NCBI GenBank assembly: GCA_016926255.1
Contig: JAFGOY010000058.1
Location: 26,460-90,459, forward strand
Origin: Anaerolineae bacterium
Lineage (GTDB): Bacteria; Chloroflexota; Anaerolineae; Aggregatilineales; UBA3940
Reading direction: 5' to 3'
Length of the DNA: 64,000 nt
The translations under genes were made by a program, and so were the position numbers. This document shows positions 25,921-35,195 of this stretch, piece after piece. Within the stretch, counting starts at the first letter, position 1, and each line of letters opens with the position of its first letter. Under the pieces are notes generated by a model. The model was not told the DNA's origin. It searched no databases and saw only the letters and a list, made by a program, of their open reading frames with translations.

Positions 25921-28014
25921 ATGGGACAGTTTGCATATTTGTACGGGTTACATGTGATCGGGATATTGTTTGGCCTGCTATTCAAAAAGCGCCTTCCGAT
26001 ACCTTTTCTGTGTATCACAGGGTTCTTCTGGGGCGCGGTGCTGTGGGTGGTTGTCGCACTCATGTTGATGACACTCTCTCTGCCCTACACACTCGCCAGT
26101 ATGCTGATCGTGCTGGGCCTGGTTGTTGTTGCTCTTGTGGTGATCCATATCAAACAGGGAACGTGGCGGCTGTCCTCCTATGAACTGTACTGGCTTGGTG
26201 GATCGCTGCTTGCGGCTGCTTTAGTGATCTTTGCCGCTGTCTCGACTAACTATGCCAGGGCTACCGCCGACTCTTTGGCACTGATCGTCTTAGGCAGGAA
26301 CTATGCACAGGACGGGTTGACTGCCTGGAGTATTTCCCGTCTCTCCGATTGGGGCGTCTTTGTGCCTGTGTTGTTCTCGGCAAACGTGTTTATCGGCCAG
26401 GATTATTTGCATGCCTTGCTTCCCACAATCAGTTTCTTCTATTTTGCATCATTCTTTGTCTTGGGTTATCTGGCGGTAAAGAAGCTGTTGAGTAGTGTGT
26501 TAAAAGCACTGGTAGTCTCTGCTATTGTATCGATCTTATTAGCCAGTACCTATATAGTTGCCTTTCAGGTATTTTACGTCCACACTAACCAACCATCGGC
26601 GGCCTTTCTTCTTTTAGCTGTGGCCTCATTCTGGTTCGCCACCAGCGAGGAGAACAGCGCCTGGTTGATCTTCGGTACGATTGCGACTCTTGGTTTTAGC
26701 CTGATGCGCACCGAGGGGCCCCTGTTCGCCCTGATTCCGTTGGTGTTGTTTCTGAGCAGCGGCAAGGCCAGCTATAAAGAACGTTTGCTGGTCACTTTAC
26801 CACTGGCGGCAGTACTGCTTCTGTGGTACATAAAAATCGCGTGTGGAGTCACAGCAGGTGATGGGGTGCTCACGCCTGTGAGGGCGCTGGCGATGGTCGC
26901 TCCATTGATCGCCCTGGCAGGATTCACCGCGCTGACCTATTTCCGAATCGCCAATCAATTCATGAAGCAGTTGTCTTATTTGATGCTCGTGGCCCTGTTG
27001 TTTGTCTGTGTGGTATTTTTCCTGGTCATTCCAGAGCATATGATCGAATCCACTAACGCCATCCTGACGAATCTGCTCACACCCAGCCGATGGGGATTTA
27101 CTTGGTTTATCATCCTTAGTATGATCCCCCTGTTTTTCAAGAAGTCTAAACTGCCGTATGAGAAAATCTTGTCATATGTTTCTCCCGCCTACCTAATGTT
27201 GCTTGTTACTATCGCCTATGCTCGGAATCCCTATCATACCGGCTTCTATGACTCGGCCAATCGACTGATGACACAGATTCTCCCGGTTGCAATGTTATAT
27301 GGCACTCTCAAATTCTTAACCATTGAATGGAACTCCGAAGGACAGGAAGACCACTCGTATCGAATGGTACTTATCTTGACTTCACTGCTTGTCGTTGGTG
27401 TGCTTTTGAGTGTAGTGGCGAAAGTATGTCCCATTCAGGCGGAGCATCTGCGGTGGCTCTATCGTGCCTACCGGGTGGGTACTGTCGGTGTGCTTGGAAT
27501 TCTGGCGCTTGTTTTGACAACCATGGTGGTTAGCGAGCGGGCTGCCCGATTGGGTTATGCCGGGTTTGTCATACTGCTGGTACTGTCTGGCATTATTGTC
27601 AATATCAGGAATCTTTCGTACTGGAAGGCATTTGAACGCATCGAATCCTATCAACTGGTTGACCTCGCTGTCGCCAGTGGCCGCCCAAACTGGGAACTAT
27701 TTGAAGCCACCTACGAACTCTATCGAGGGCGGGTCTTGTTAACAAACCTCGACGTGTACGAGGAAATCGAAAGCAGAGATAATAAGTTTTTCTGGTGGGG
27801 AGGGTTTCAAATGGTGGAGTATCCGTCGACCCCGATCGCCCTGACCGCTGAACAGATGCAGCAGTTCTCCACCCTTCCTTCTACCGAAGAGGTGGTCAAC
27901 AATCGAACCTATGTTATGCTCTCACCTACAGAGGCATTGACTGAGATATGGTTCGCCAAATACGACGACAAATACTATTTTATTCCGGTTGAGTTGATCG
28001 CTGAACAGGATTAA
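25921..28014 (+). CDS. Large polytopic membrane protein, GT-C or O-unit assembly type
   Basis: A 697-residue protein with about 13-14 hydrophobic helices up to residue 570 and a soluble C-terminal region that ends acidic. It has a long helical membrane part with scattered charged loop residues (NYARATADSLAL) as in GT-C glycosyltransferases and O-antigen ligase/polymerase proteins, but no motif I can name. The start is either the ATG at 25921 or a GTG two codons before it. It heads a plus-strand run with a Wzx-like flippase and a GT2 enzyme, which supports a role in building or ligating a lipid-linked surface glycan. Confidence 0.6.
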   Translation: MGQFAYLYGLHVIGILFGLLFKKRLPIPFLCITGFFWGAVLWVVVALMLMTLSLPYTLASMLIVLGLVVVALVVIHIKQGTWRLSSYELYWLGGSLLAAALVIFAAVSTNYARATADSLALIVLGRNYAQDGLTAWSISRLSDWGVFVPVLFSANVFIGQDYLHALLPTISFFYFASFFVLGYLAVKKLLSSVLKALVVSAIVSILLASTYIVAFQVFYVHTNQPSAAFLLLAVASFWFATSEENSAWLIFGTIATLGFSLMRTEGPLFALIPLVLFLSSGKASYKERLLVTLPLAAVLLLWYIKIACGVTAGDGVLTPVRALAMVAPLIALAGFTALTYFRIANQFMKQLSYLMLVALLFVCVVFFLVIPEHMIESTNAILTNLLTPSRWGFTWFIILSMIPLFFKKSKLPYEKILSYVSPAYLMLLVTIAYARNPYHTGFYDSANRLMTQILPVAMLYGTLKFLTIEWNSEGQEDHSYRMVLILTSLLVVGVLLSVVAKVCPIQAEHLRWLYRAYRVGTVGVLGILALVLTTMVVSERAARLGYAGFVILLVLSGIIVNIRNLSYWKAFERIESYQLVDLAVASGRPNWELFEATYELYRGRVLLTNLDVYEEIESRDNKFFWWGGFQMVEYPSTPIALTAEQMQQFSTLPSTEEVVNNRTYVMLSPTEALTEIWFAKYDDKYYFIPVELIAEQD

Positions 28015-28033
28015 ATAACCAGTAAGGCAATTC

Positions 28034-29350
28034 ATGTCGAATCCGTTTACCTCAATCAGAAATCGCTACGAACAATTCCGAAAAATACTGCTTGGCCGGT
28101 TCGGCCAGGGGGTCATGTGGAGCGTCGGCAGCCTGGGCATTCTGGCTGTCGGCGGTGTTCTCATGAACCTGATTATCGTCAGGTTTCAAGGAGAAGAGGC
28201 GCTCGGTATTTTTAATCAGGTTTATGCGATTTATATCGTATTATCGCAGCTCGGTGTGGGTGGTTTGCAGTTCTCAGTCTTAAAACATGTGTCCCATCAC
28301 CAGGACGATCGCGATACCTGCGGCGATATCACAACCACTGCGTTGATCATCGCCCTGCTCTTTTCGATCCTGGTCTGCCTGATCGTCGTTCTTCTGGCAA
28401 GACCGGTTGGAAACCTGTTTGACAGTGAGGGTGTCGGTCAGGGACTACTGTTCGTTGCCCCAGGATTGTTGTTTTTTACCCTGAACAAAATCCTGATCAA
28501 TACGGTCAACGGCCTCAACGATATGAAGTCCTACGCAGTATTCCGGGCGCTGCGGTTTACCCTTATTCCAGCTGCGATTGCAGTAATCATTGCGCTGAAG
28601 TATCCGGCCCCCTATCTTACCCTCTCATTGACGGTTTCCGAGTTTCTACTCTTCATAAGCCTGTCGATCTATGTCTATACAAAACTTGTCCCGCTCCGCC
28701 GGATTGTCGATGCCCGCCAATGGTTTTCCGAGCATCTTTCGTTTGGGGCTAGGGGAATGCTCAGCGGCATACTGCTTGAACTAAACACGCGGGTGGATGT
28801 CCTGATGCTGGGATACTTCACGACCGACGCCCGGATCGGTATCTATACCTTCGCGGCGACTCTCGCCGAAGGATTTTCCCAGCTTCCGCTGGCCGTTCGC
28901 TATAATGTCGATCCGGTTATCGGCAAGCATTTTGCAGAAGGAGCCACCGAAGAGATCACAAAACTTTCTCGTAAAACTCGGCGCACGTTCTACCCCGTGA
29001 TCGTCTTGATCGGTATTGCGTCGATTTTGCTGTACCCGCTGATTTTCAACCTTTTATTGCAGGATGGCACGACCTATGAAAGCTGGCCGATATATGCGAT
29101 CATCATGGTTGGTGTATTGATCAACGCCGCTTTCCGGCCCTTTAATGGCACCCTTCTTCAGGGTGGAAAGCCGGGGGCCTATACGGGCATGGTGCTGGGG
29201 ATCGTGATTCTCGATGCGCTGCAAAACCTGTTTGTTATCCCCCTGTGGGGAATACGTGGGGCGGCAGTGGTGACGGCAGTTACCTATGTGCTCGAAGCAG
29301 TGCTGCTGATCATCGTCACCCGTAAATTGTTGAAAGTCTCTTTGATTTAG
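28034..29350 (+). CDS. Wzx-like polysaccharide flippase (MOP/MATE superfamily)
   Basis: A 438-residue protein with about 12 hydrophobic helices, of the polysaccharide-export branch of the MOP superfamily. Family-like features are the N-terminal GQGVMWSVGSLGILAVGG helix followed by RFQGEEALGIFNQVYA, and the conserved middle segment DVLMLGYFTTDARIGIYTFA. These proteins move undecaprenyl-linked oligosaccharides across the membrane. It starts 19 bases after the GT-C-like gene and precedes a GT2 enzyme by 31 bases, a common arrangement in surface glycan operons. Confidence 0.82.
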   Translation: MSNPFTSIRNRYEQFRKILLGRFGQGVMWSVGSLGILAVGGVLMNLIIVRFQGEEALGIFNQVYAIYIVLSQLGVGGLQFSVLKHVSHHQDDRDTCGDITTTALIIALLFSILVCLIVVLLARPVGNLFDSEGVGQGLLFVAPGLLFFTLNKILINTVNGLNDMKSYAVFRALRFTLIPAAIAVIIALKYPAPYLTLSLTVSEFLLFISLSIYVYTKLVPLRRIVDARQWFSEHLSFGARGMLSGILLELNTRVDVLMLGYFTTDARIGIYTFAATLAEGFSQLPLAVRYNVDPVIGKHFAEGATEEITKLSRKTRRTFYPVIVLIGIASILLYPLIFNLLLQDGTTYESWPIYAIIMVGVLINAAFRPFNGTLLQGGKPGAYTGMVLGIVILDALQNLFVIPLWGIRGAAVVTAVTYVLEAVLLIIVTRKLLKVSLI

Positions 29351-29381
29351 GCGATCTATCGTTTATCTGGAGAACAGATCA

Positions 29382-30332
29382 GTGTACGAACAACTTAAGA
29401 TCGGTGTCGTCGTTCCTGCCTACAATGAAGAAGTACTGATTCGGCGCACACTTGAAGGCATGCCTGACTATGTCGATTCCATCGTCGTGGTTGACGATTG
29501 CAGCCCAGATAATACATCGGCGGTGGTCAGGGAAGTGGCGACCCAGGATGAACGAGTCATTCTTATCCGTCACGAACAGAATAAGGGCGTCGGCGGTGCG
29601 ATCAGCACTGGTTATATCTGGTGCCGCGAAAACGACATCGACGCGGCGGTGGTGATGGCCGGAGACAACCAGATGGACCCCGCCGATCTCCCGGCGCTGC
29701 TGGTCCCGGTTGTCGAAGATCGGGCAGATTACAGCAAGGGCAACCGTTTGTTCACCGGCGAAGCCTGGGAAAAGATACCGAAGATACGGTATTTGGGGAA
29801 CGCTGTTCTCTCATTCCTCACCAAGATCGCCAGTGGATATTGGAACGTCGCCGATTCGCAGACGGGCTATACGGTTTTGAACAAAAAAGGGCTGCATTTG
29901 CTCCCGCTAGAAAACATCTATCCGCGTTTTGGTATGCCCAACGATTTTCTTGTCACCTGCAATATCTATGACCTGCGCGTGATCGATGTTCCGATCAGGC
30001 CGGTCTATGCCGATGAAAAAAGCAAACTCAAAATCCGGCGGGTCGTTTTTTCGATCTCGGCGCTGCTCGTGCGTCTCTTTTTCAAGCGGATGCTGCAAAA
30101 ATACGTTATTCGGGATTTCCACCCGCTGGTGCTGTTCTATTTTATCGGGGCATTGCTATTTCTTCTCGATGTACCATTGCTGGTTCGATTCATTCTGTTG
30201 TGGTACTCACTTGGATACGTGCCGGAAATCACCCTGCTGACGATCATCTTCTTAACCATCTCTGGCCTTCAGCTGGTTCTATTCGCCATGTTGTTTGATA
30301 TGCAGGCTAATCAGGATTTGAAGGGTCATTAG
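29382..30332 (+). CDS. GT2-family glycosyltransferase with C-terminal membrane helices (polyprenyl-phosphate type)
   Basis: A 316-residue GT2 enzyme starting with GTG. The GT-A domain (residues 1-230) shows VVPAYNEE, the DXD-like VVVDDCSPDNT, GVGGAISTG and the acidic MAGDNQMDP segment. After a basic hinge (KSKLKIRR), two hydrophobic helices form the C-terminus. This layout matches dolichyl/undecaprenyl-phosphate sugar synthases such as DPM1, which load a sugar onto the lipid carrier for GT-C enzymes. Its last 65 residues are duplicated in the gene remnant at 31685-31893. Confidence 0.87.
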   Translation: MYEQLKIGVVVPAYNEEVLIRRTLEGMPDYVDSIVVVDDCSPDNTSAVVREVATQDERVILIRHEQNKGVGGAISTGYIWCRENDIDAAVVMAGDNQMDPADLPALLVPVVEDRADYSKGNRLFTGEAWEKIPKIRYLGNAVLSFLTKIASGYWNVADSQTGYTVLNKKGLHLLPLENIYPRFGMPNDFLVTCNIYDLRVIDVPIRPVYADEKSKLKIRRVVFSISALLVRLFFKRMLQKYVIRDFHPLVLFYFIGALLFLLDVPLLVRFILLWYSLGYVPEITLLTIIFLTISGLQLVLFAMLFDMQANQDLKGH

Positions 30333-30390
30333 TATTCATATTAGGACTTACGTAAATAGATGCTCATGTCCAGCAAGAAGGAGTATTAAG

Positions 30391-31056
30391 TTGGCCAAAA
30401 TTGATTATGCAAACGCACCGCTTGAGGGACGCTGGGAAAAGCATGTCGCTAAATATAACAGCGTGCTTGGTAAGATGCTGTTGAAAGGATTTTTCGCTGG
30501 TATCTCCAAAGCAGTAACTTTCATGGACCTGAAAGAAGATGCGCAGCTTCTTGAGGTTGGCTGTGGATCGGGGCAGGGTTCATTGCAAATCATGAAGATG
30601 CTCGTTGGCCAACAAACGCTTCAAATTTCAGATATTAATAAGGAATTTGTAATCAAGTTGCAGGCAAGTAACTTTCCCTTGCGTGTAACTCAGGAATCCG
30701 TATACGATTTGAAGCGCGCAGGTGGAGAATTTGACTGCATATTTCTGCTGGAGGTTCTTGAACACCTCGATAATTATGAGAAGGCCTTGTCCGAATTGGT
30801 TCGAGTATCAAAAAAATACATCGTAATTTCTGTTCCGAATGAACCTCTCTGGCGTATTTTGAATATGATGAGAGGCAAATACCTCCGCGGATTTGGCAAT
30901 ACACCAACCCATGTCAATCACTGGAGTCCACCAGCATTGAAAAAGCTTGTATCACAATATGCTGAAGTCCAGAAGATTTATCTGCCTATACCCTGGATTA
31001 TATTAGTTGCGAGACTATATCAAGACCAAACATCTGTTAGCAATCGCAGTGATTAA
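30391..31056 (+). CDS. Class I SAM-dependent methyltransferase
   Basis: A 221-residue methyltransferase. The SAM motif I is LEVGCGSGQGS (about residues 50-60), followed by ISDINKEF and the LLEVLEHLDNYEKAL post-motif typical of UbiE/Coq5-like type 11 enzymes. The start is TTG, supported by a near-perfect AAGAAGGAG site seven bases upstream. The gene looks more AT-rich than its neighbours, and it lies between an intact and a broken copy of the same GT2 sequence next to a transposase fragment, so it may have arrived by transfer. The likely target is a sugar or lipid of the surface glycan, but the acceptor is unknown. Confidence 0.8.
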   Translation: MAKIDYANAPLEGRWEKHVAKYNSVLGKMLLKGFFAGISKAVTFMDLKEDAQLLEVGCGSGQGSLQIMKMLVGQQTLQISDINKEFVIKLQASNFPLRVTQESVYDLKRAGGEFDCIFLLEVLEHLDNYEKALSELVRVSKKYIVISVPNEPLWRILNMMRGKYLRGFGNTPTHVNHWSPPALKKLVSQYAEVQKIYLPIPWIILVARLYQDQTSVSNRSD

Positions 31057-31061
31057 CCCTT

Positions 31062-31682
31062 GTGGGGAATTTGAACTGGTTGGTGCAGCACAGGCGGCTG
31101 TATACTTATACCTATGACCATGATTTCACCAGCTTTGCCGAGGGGAGAGTCATTCCCCACGCTATTTACGACCTGCAACTCAACACCGGTTTCATCAACC
31201 TCGGTATCAGCCATGATACCAGTGAGTTTGCCTGTGATAGTTTGCGTCAGTGGTGGTATACGCGAGGTCGCTATGATTATCCCCAGGCAACCTCTATTCT
31301 GATCTTGTGTGACAGTGGTGGAAGCAACAGTTGCCGCCACTACATTTTCAAGCAAGACTTACAGCAACTCGCCGACGAACTCGGCCTTAAAATTCGGGAG
31401 GCCCACTATCTGCCTTACTGTTCCAAGTACAATTCGATTGAGCATCGTTTATTCCCACATATCACACGAGCTTGCCAGAGCGTCGTTTTCAGTCGTCTTG
31501 ATACGGTCAAAGAATTGATGGCTCGAACCAAAACCAAACAAGGTTTATCTGTCATCGTCAATGTGATTGACAAGGCTTATTCGACCGGGCGCAAAGCCAC
31601 TGATCATTTCATGCACAACATGCCCATTATCTTTGATGATTTCCTGCCTCAGTGGAACTACAGGGCTGTGGCCCAGTGTTGA
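31062..31682 (+). pseudogene. Truncated ISAzo13-family transposase
   Basis: The reading frame encodes the C-terminal half (206 residues) of an ISAzo13-type DDE transposase. Recognisable segments are IPHAIYDL, GFINLGISHDTSEFA, WWYTRGRYDYP, the second catalytic Asp in LCDSGGSN, the YCSKYNSIEHRLF segment with the catalytic Glu, and the closing PQWNYR. The family is usually near 400 residues; the N-terminal half with the DNA-binding part and the first catalytic Asp is missing. The frame opens with GTG only six bases after the methyltransferase stop, so the left IS part is deleted. It cannot be active. Confidence 0.88.
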
Positions 31683-31684
31683 CC

Positions 31685-31893
31685 GCTGTTCAGGTTATAT
31701 TCCCTTAGGGGCACTTCTGTTTGTTGCCGATATACCAATGCTGGTTCGCTTTTTCCTGCGCTGGTATGCAACCGGCCAGGTTCCAGAAATTGCCCTGCTG
31801 ACGATTATCTTTCTGACCATCTCTTGGCTTCAATTGTTTCTGTTTGCGATGTTATTTGATATGCAGGCAAATCAGGATTTGAGGGGAAACTGA
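31685..31893 (+). pseudogene. 3' remnant of a second GT2 glycosyltransferase gene
   Basis: The last 61 codons match the C-terminus of the GT2 gene at 29382-30332, from GALLF through PEIALLTIIFLTIS to the end MLFDMQANQDLRGN, with scattered substitutions. The N-terminal catalytic domain is absent and the sequence to its left is the transposase fragment. The remnant is therefore a pseudogene left by a deletion or an IS-linked rearrangement of a diverged tandem GT2 copy. Confidence 0.85.
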
Positions 31894-31903
31894 CCTTCAC
31901 AAA

Positions 31904-32575
31904 ATGTCGTTTGTAGAAAACACGCCTTCCATCATTCTTGCCTCTCAATCTCCCCGGCGCTGCGAACTTCTATCGCTGCTTGGCCTGCCGTTCACCCGGT
32001 TTGTCACCCGGATTGACGAGCAGCGCCAGCCCGGAGAAACGCCTCTTGATTATGTGCTTCGCCTGAGCCGGGAAAAAGCCCGCGCCGCTGCCCAAAAGTG
32101 CGATCAACCGGGCATCGTTCTCGCCGCCGATACGATTGTAGTCGACGGCGACGATGTGCTGGAGAAGCCCGCCAGCGAGGGCGAAGCCTGGACGATGCTC
32201 ACCCAGCTTCGCAGCCGCAGCCATGTTGTCTACACAGCGATAGCGGTGCTCAATCAATTGGGCGAACTTGATACGGAGATCGCGCAGAGCCGGGTGCCGA
32301 TGCGTGACTACAGCGACGAGGAAATCGCTGACTACATCGCCAGCGGTGACCCGTTCGACAAGGCCGGGGGATATGGCATTCAGAATGCCGACTTTCACCC
32401 TGCCGGGGGATTTTCTCACTGCTTTGCCAACGTGATGGGGCTGCCACTCTGCCACCTGACGCGTCTGCTGCGTCAATCTGGCATCGAACCTCCAGCTGAT
32501 GTGCCAGCGGCCTGCCAATCTCATCTTGTGTATTCATGTCCTGTTTACAAGGGCATTCTGCGGGGCGAAGACTGA
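31904..32575 (+). CDS. maf: Maf-family nucleoside triphosphate pyrophosphatase
   Basis: A 223-residue Maf/YhdE-type pyrophosphatase that cleaves non-canonical or excess nucleoside triphosphates (dTTP, UTP or modified forms) to monophosphate and pyrophosphate. Diagnostic segments are LASQSPRRCELLSLLG at the N-terminus, ADTIVVDGD with the catalytic Asp, EKPASEGEAW, and the DPFDKAGGYGIQ motif. The last 30 residues extend slightly past the usual end. It starts 11 bases after the GT2 remnant and ends directly against the convergent lipoprotein gene, whose stop codon is adjacent. Confidence 0.9.
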   Translation: MSFVENTPSIILASQSPRRCELLSLLGLPFTRFVTRIDEQRQPGETPLDYVLRLSREKARAAAQKCDQPGIVLAADTIVVDGDDVLEKPASEGEAWTMLTQLRSRSHVVYTAIAVLNQLGELDTEIAQSRVPMRDYSDEEIADYIASGDPFDKAGGYGIQNADFHPAGGFSHCFANVMGLPLCHLTRLLRQSGIEPPADVPAACQSHLVYSCPVYKGILRGED

Positions 32576-33607
32576 TCACTCGTACCCGGCGACCAGCCAG
32601 CCTTTGCCATCCGGCACCAGGGTGATCACTTCACCCTGTATGTTCGTAAAGTAGAACTGCTCCCCTTCGTCGCCAAGCCCGTTCTGATAGGTTGTATTGA
32701 ACGAAACTTCACCGGACACTGCCCATCCTAACCTGTCTTCGACCGTTGCCGTGTATCGCCATACAGTACCGAAGCCATGCTGAGGATAGGATTTCCCATC
32801 GGGAGGCGGAACTGCCGGTTCGATCCCTTCCATTCCTTCCTCATACGGATTTGGGATAGATCGCCAGGCCGGTTTCGACTGGTCGGACTCGGTGATCAGG
32901 TCTTCGAAAAGAATGATGATCAGGTCAAGTTCCTCGATCAACACCATCTTCCCCCTTTCGAATTCCTGCATCCCTGCCGGGGAACTGGCTGGTTCTCCCG
33001 TCGGGCATATATCGTCAGGCGGTGGGGAGAAAAACCACGAGAAGCCGCAGGTAACTTCGATGGTGAGCCTTTCCTCAATGACGGTGATGCCGTTTGTCAG
33101 CGTCAGGATATACGTCTCAGGTTGAAATGCTGATGCGGGGGAGACGGTCAAAGACCCTTCCAGCTCGACCGTCCAGGATTCGCCTTGCTGGCCGTCTGCA
33201 TCGAGTTGAGTGATTGCGGCGTTTGTCCCATACAGTGTCGCCCATACTAGCACGACGGGTTCTCCCGGCGCGGCCTGCTCTGGAGAAGCCATGAAATACT
33301 CGATGACCGGCGATTGTGATCCCCCCATTCCCTGGGACAGTGTCGGCAGTTCGCTTTCGGAGATAGCTGAGGTTGACCCCAGCGGTGATGTAGGCGATAC
33401 CGGCAGTGTGGGTGATGTCGCCAATGTTGGTGCGATTAGCGTCTGTTCGCTCTCAACTATTGCTGGGGTAGATGTCGAAACCTGGCTGGGTTCCAAGGTC
33501 GGCAGGGGAGCAACGGTCGGCACTGTATCACTGCATCCTGCAGCAAACAGCACGGAAAGGATAGACAGTATAATAGATGGAACGAAATTGCCAGTATGGT
33601 TGGTCAT
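32576..33607 (-). CDS. Lipoprotein with Ser/Thr/Pro linker and Ig-like domain
   Basis: A 343-residue lipoprotein. The ATG at 33607 was chosen because it begins a lipoprotein signal peptide (hydrophobic core, then LFAAGC with Cys25) and follows a GGAG site; an upstream in-frame start would add 66 residues of no such character. A Ser/Thr/Pro-rich linker (about 26-105) leads to a beta-rich domain (PVIEYFMASPEQAAPGEPV) that looks like the small Ig-like domains of Anaerolineae surface proteins. The C-terminal 130 residues are not recognised. It probably sits outside the membrane; no enzyme motif is seen. Confidence 0.7.
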   Translation of the reverse strand: MTNHTGNFVPSIILSILSVLFAAGCSDTVPTVAPLPTLEPSQVSTSTPAIVESEQTLIAPTLATSPTLPVSPTSPLGSTSAISESELPTLSQGMGGSQSPVIEYFMASPEQAAPGEPVVLVWATLYGTNAAITQLDADGQQGESWTVELEGSLTVSPASAFQPETYILTLTNGITVIEERLTIEVTCGFSWFFSPPPDDICPTGEPASSPAGMQEFERGKMVLIEELDLIIILFEDLITESDQSKPAWRSIPNPYEEGMEGIEPAVPPPDGKSYPQHGFGTVWRYTATVEDRLGWAVSGEVSFNTTYQNGLGDEGEQFYFTNIQGEVITLVPDGKGWLVAGYE

Positions 33608-33729
33608 TATCTCCAGGGGCCTTGCTGCTCGAATCCTTCCCTGCATCATACTTCCCGCCCCTCGTCCCGGCAAGTCAACCCGAGTTGATTTACTCCAGGT
33701 ATCCCCGACTATGGGTGCCGGTCGAGCTA

Positions 33730-33738
33730 TGCTACAAT
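33730..33738 (+). promoter_or_regulatory. Extended -10 promoter of the CYTH/CHAD/PPK2 run
   Basis: TG-C-TACAAT lies 33 bases before the CYTH ATG, in the divergent spacer to the lipoprotein gene. Confidence 0.5.
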
Positions 33739-33770
33739 TCAGAATATAAGAGGTCGTTTCTGGAGTCTGT

Positions 33771-34388
33771 ATGTCCCATCGACTGGAAATCGAAGTTAAA
33801 TTCATTCTGGATGATCCTGACGCAATGAGAAGCCATTTGCTTCAACTGGGGGCAGCTTCGCATGGGAAACATACCGAGTTGAATATCCGGCTCGACGATG
33901 ACCAGGGGAATCTCGGCAAACGGTTGACAGTCTTGCGCGTGCGTCATATAACATCCTTAAACCAGACGTCCTCTGTCCTGACCGTTAAAACTCCTGTTCA
34001 AAGCTCCGACCCCGCCTTGAGTACACGCCGTGAGATTGAATTATCTGTCGGTAGTGGCCCGGAGATGATCGCCGCATTGGAAGTCCTGGGATACAAACCC
34101 TACCTAAGCTACGAAAAGCGGCGTGAGATATACTCACTTGACGATGTCGAAGTTGTTATCGACGAGCTGCCCTTTGGATGGTTCGCCGAATTGGAAGGGG
34201 AAGAAGATACAATACGCGCCCTGTCCAGGAGATTAAACTTCGACCTGGCGGAAAGTCTTTCTCTGAGTTACGCCGAGTGCTGTCAAATCGTCCGTCAGAA
34301 ATTGGGGCTATCGACGACCGAAATGACATTTGAGGCGCTGAAGGATACTGGCCTGACTTCCTTGATATTTCATGAGGCCCTTAAATAA
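33771..34388 (+). CDS. CYTH domain protein (class IV adenylate cyclase/thiamine triphosphatase fold)
   Basis: A 205-residue CYTH protein. The signature ExExK motif is at the N-terminus (RLEIEVKF, Glu6, Glu8, Lys10); further tunnel residues appear in LRVRH, VLTVKTP, RREIEL and EKRREIY. CYTH proteins form a beta tunnel that binds triphosphate groups and divalent metal and include adenylate cyclase CyaB, thiamine triphosphatase and tripolyphosphatases. Which reaction applies is not clear; the neighbourhood of CHAD and PPK2-family genes favours short-chain polyphosphate or triphosphate. A GGAG site precedes the ATG. It is the first of six same-strand genes. Confidence 0.85.
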   Translation: MSHRLEIEVKFILDDPDAMRSHLLQLGAASHGKHTELNIRLDDDQGNLGKRLTVLRVRHITSLNQTSSVLTVKTPVQSSDPALSTRREIELSVGSGPEMIAALEVLGYKPYLSYEKRREIYSLDDVEVVIDELPFGWFAELEGEEDTIRALSRRLNFDLAESLSLSYAECCQIVRQKLGLSTTEMTFEALKDTGLTSLIFHEALK

Positions 34389-34403
34389 AAAGTCACCGTA
34401 GTT

Positions 34404-34412
34404 TGATAAAAT
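34404..34412 (+). promoter_or_regulatory. Extended -10-like element before the first kinase
   Basis: TG-A-TAAAAT lies 22 bases before the ATG of the first TMK-like gene. It could give an internal promoter; support is the motif alone. Confidence 0.3.
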
Positions 34413-34433
34413 CGATCAGACAGGAGATGAATT

Positions 34434-35195
34434 ATGGCAACATTACCGGATGGCCGTACCCTTCCCGGTAAGCTCATCGTCGTTGAGGGAATCGACGGGT
34501 CAGGGAAAAGCACCCAACTCGACTTGCTGCGCAAGTACCTCATTGGCGAGGGGTACTGTGTCGCTTTCAGTGAATGGAACTCGTCCTCAATCGTCGGGGG
34601 GGTCACCCGGCGCGGAAAGCGGAAGCAGCTTCTGACTCCGTTGTCCTTTAGCCTGATCCACGCTGCCGATTTCGCTGACCGGATGGAGCGCCAGATGCTC
34701 CCGGCCCTGAAAGCGGGCGCAATTGTGCTGGCGGATCGCTATATCTACACCGCGTTTGGGCGCGATGTAGCGCGGGGGCTGGACCCGCAGTTTGTTCGCC
34801 GGATTTACAATTTCGCCATCCGGCCCACAATTGCCTTCTATTTTCGCGTTCCACTTGAGGAATCCTTGAAGCGCATCCTGGTCGGACGCCCACAGCTCAA
34901 ATTCTATGAAGCCGGGCTGGATATCGGGCTGGATGAAGACCCCTACGAGAGTTTCAGGCTCTTCCAGAGCCAGATTCTTGACGAATACGACAGGATGGTC
35001 GATGAGTTTGACCTGACGGTTATCGACGCGACAAAGCCTCTTCTCGAACAGCAGGAGGAAGTGCGTGAGATCGTCACCCCTCACCTGGAAAATGTCCTGT
35101 CTGCCGAACACAGCGCATGGCGTGAAGCCTTGACCGAGGAAGGTTTACACGGGCGATATCTTGAATCCCTGGTACCGGAGCAGGAGACAACATGA
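34434..35195 (+). CDS. Thymidylate-kinase-like P-loop kinase, intact Walker A
   Basis: A 253-residue P-loop protein of the dTMP kinase superfamily. Walker A is GIDGSGKST (Gly19-Thr27) and the DRY motif is at 100-102. True thymidylate kinases are about 205-215 residues, so this one is some 40 residues longer, with extra C-terminal sequence. It lies between a CYTH and a CHAD gene and overlaps the second TMK-like gene by four bases. Because PPK2 kinases share this fold, the natural donor or acceptor might be polyphosphate or a small nucleotide pool; this is inference. A housekeeping dTMP kinase role is possible but unlikely given the pair. Confidence 0.75.
   Translation: MATLPDGRTLPGKLIVVEGIDGSGKSTQLDLLRKYLIGEGYCVAFSEWNSSSIVGGVTRRGKRKQLLTPLSFSLIHAADFADRMERQMLPALKAGAIVLADRYIYTAFGRDVARGLDPQFVRRIYNFAIRPTIAFYFRVPLEESLKRILVGRPQLKFYEAGLDIGLDEDPYESFRLFQSQILDEYDRMVDEFDLTVIDATKPLLEQQEEVREIVTPHLENVLSAEHSAWREALTEEGLHGRYLESLVPEQETT

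Noticed and set aside
31062..31682. An intact insertion sequence.
   Set aside because: The N-terminal half with the first catalytic Asp is missing, and no clear terminal inverted repeats were found on both sides.
33210..33749. A 179-codon plus-strand frame upstream of the CYTH gene.
   Set aside because: It is antisense to the lipoprotein's Ser/Thr/Pro linker; the skewed codons of the linker open the reverse frame.
34434..35195. Calling this the housekeeping thymidylate kinase (tmk).
   Set aside because: The protein is about 40 residues longer than usual, is paired with a P-loop-altered paralogue and sits in a polyphosphate-type locus; a named symbol would overstate the case.
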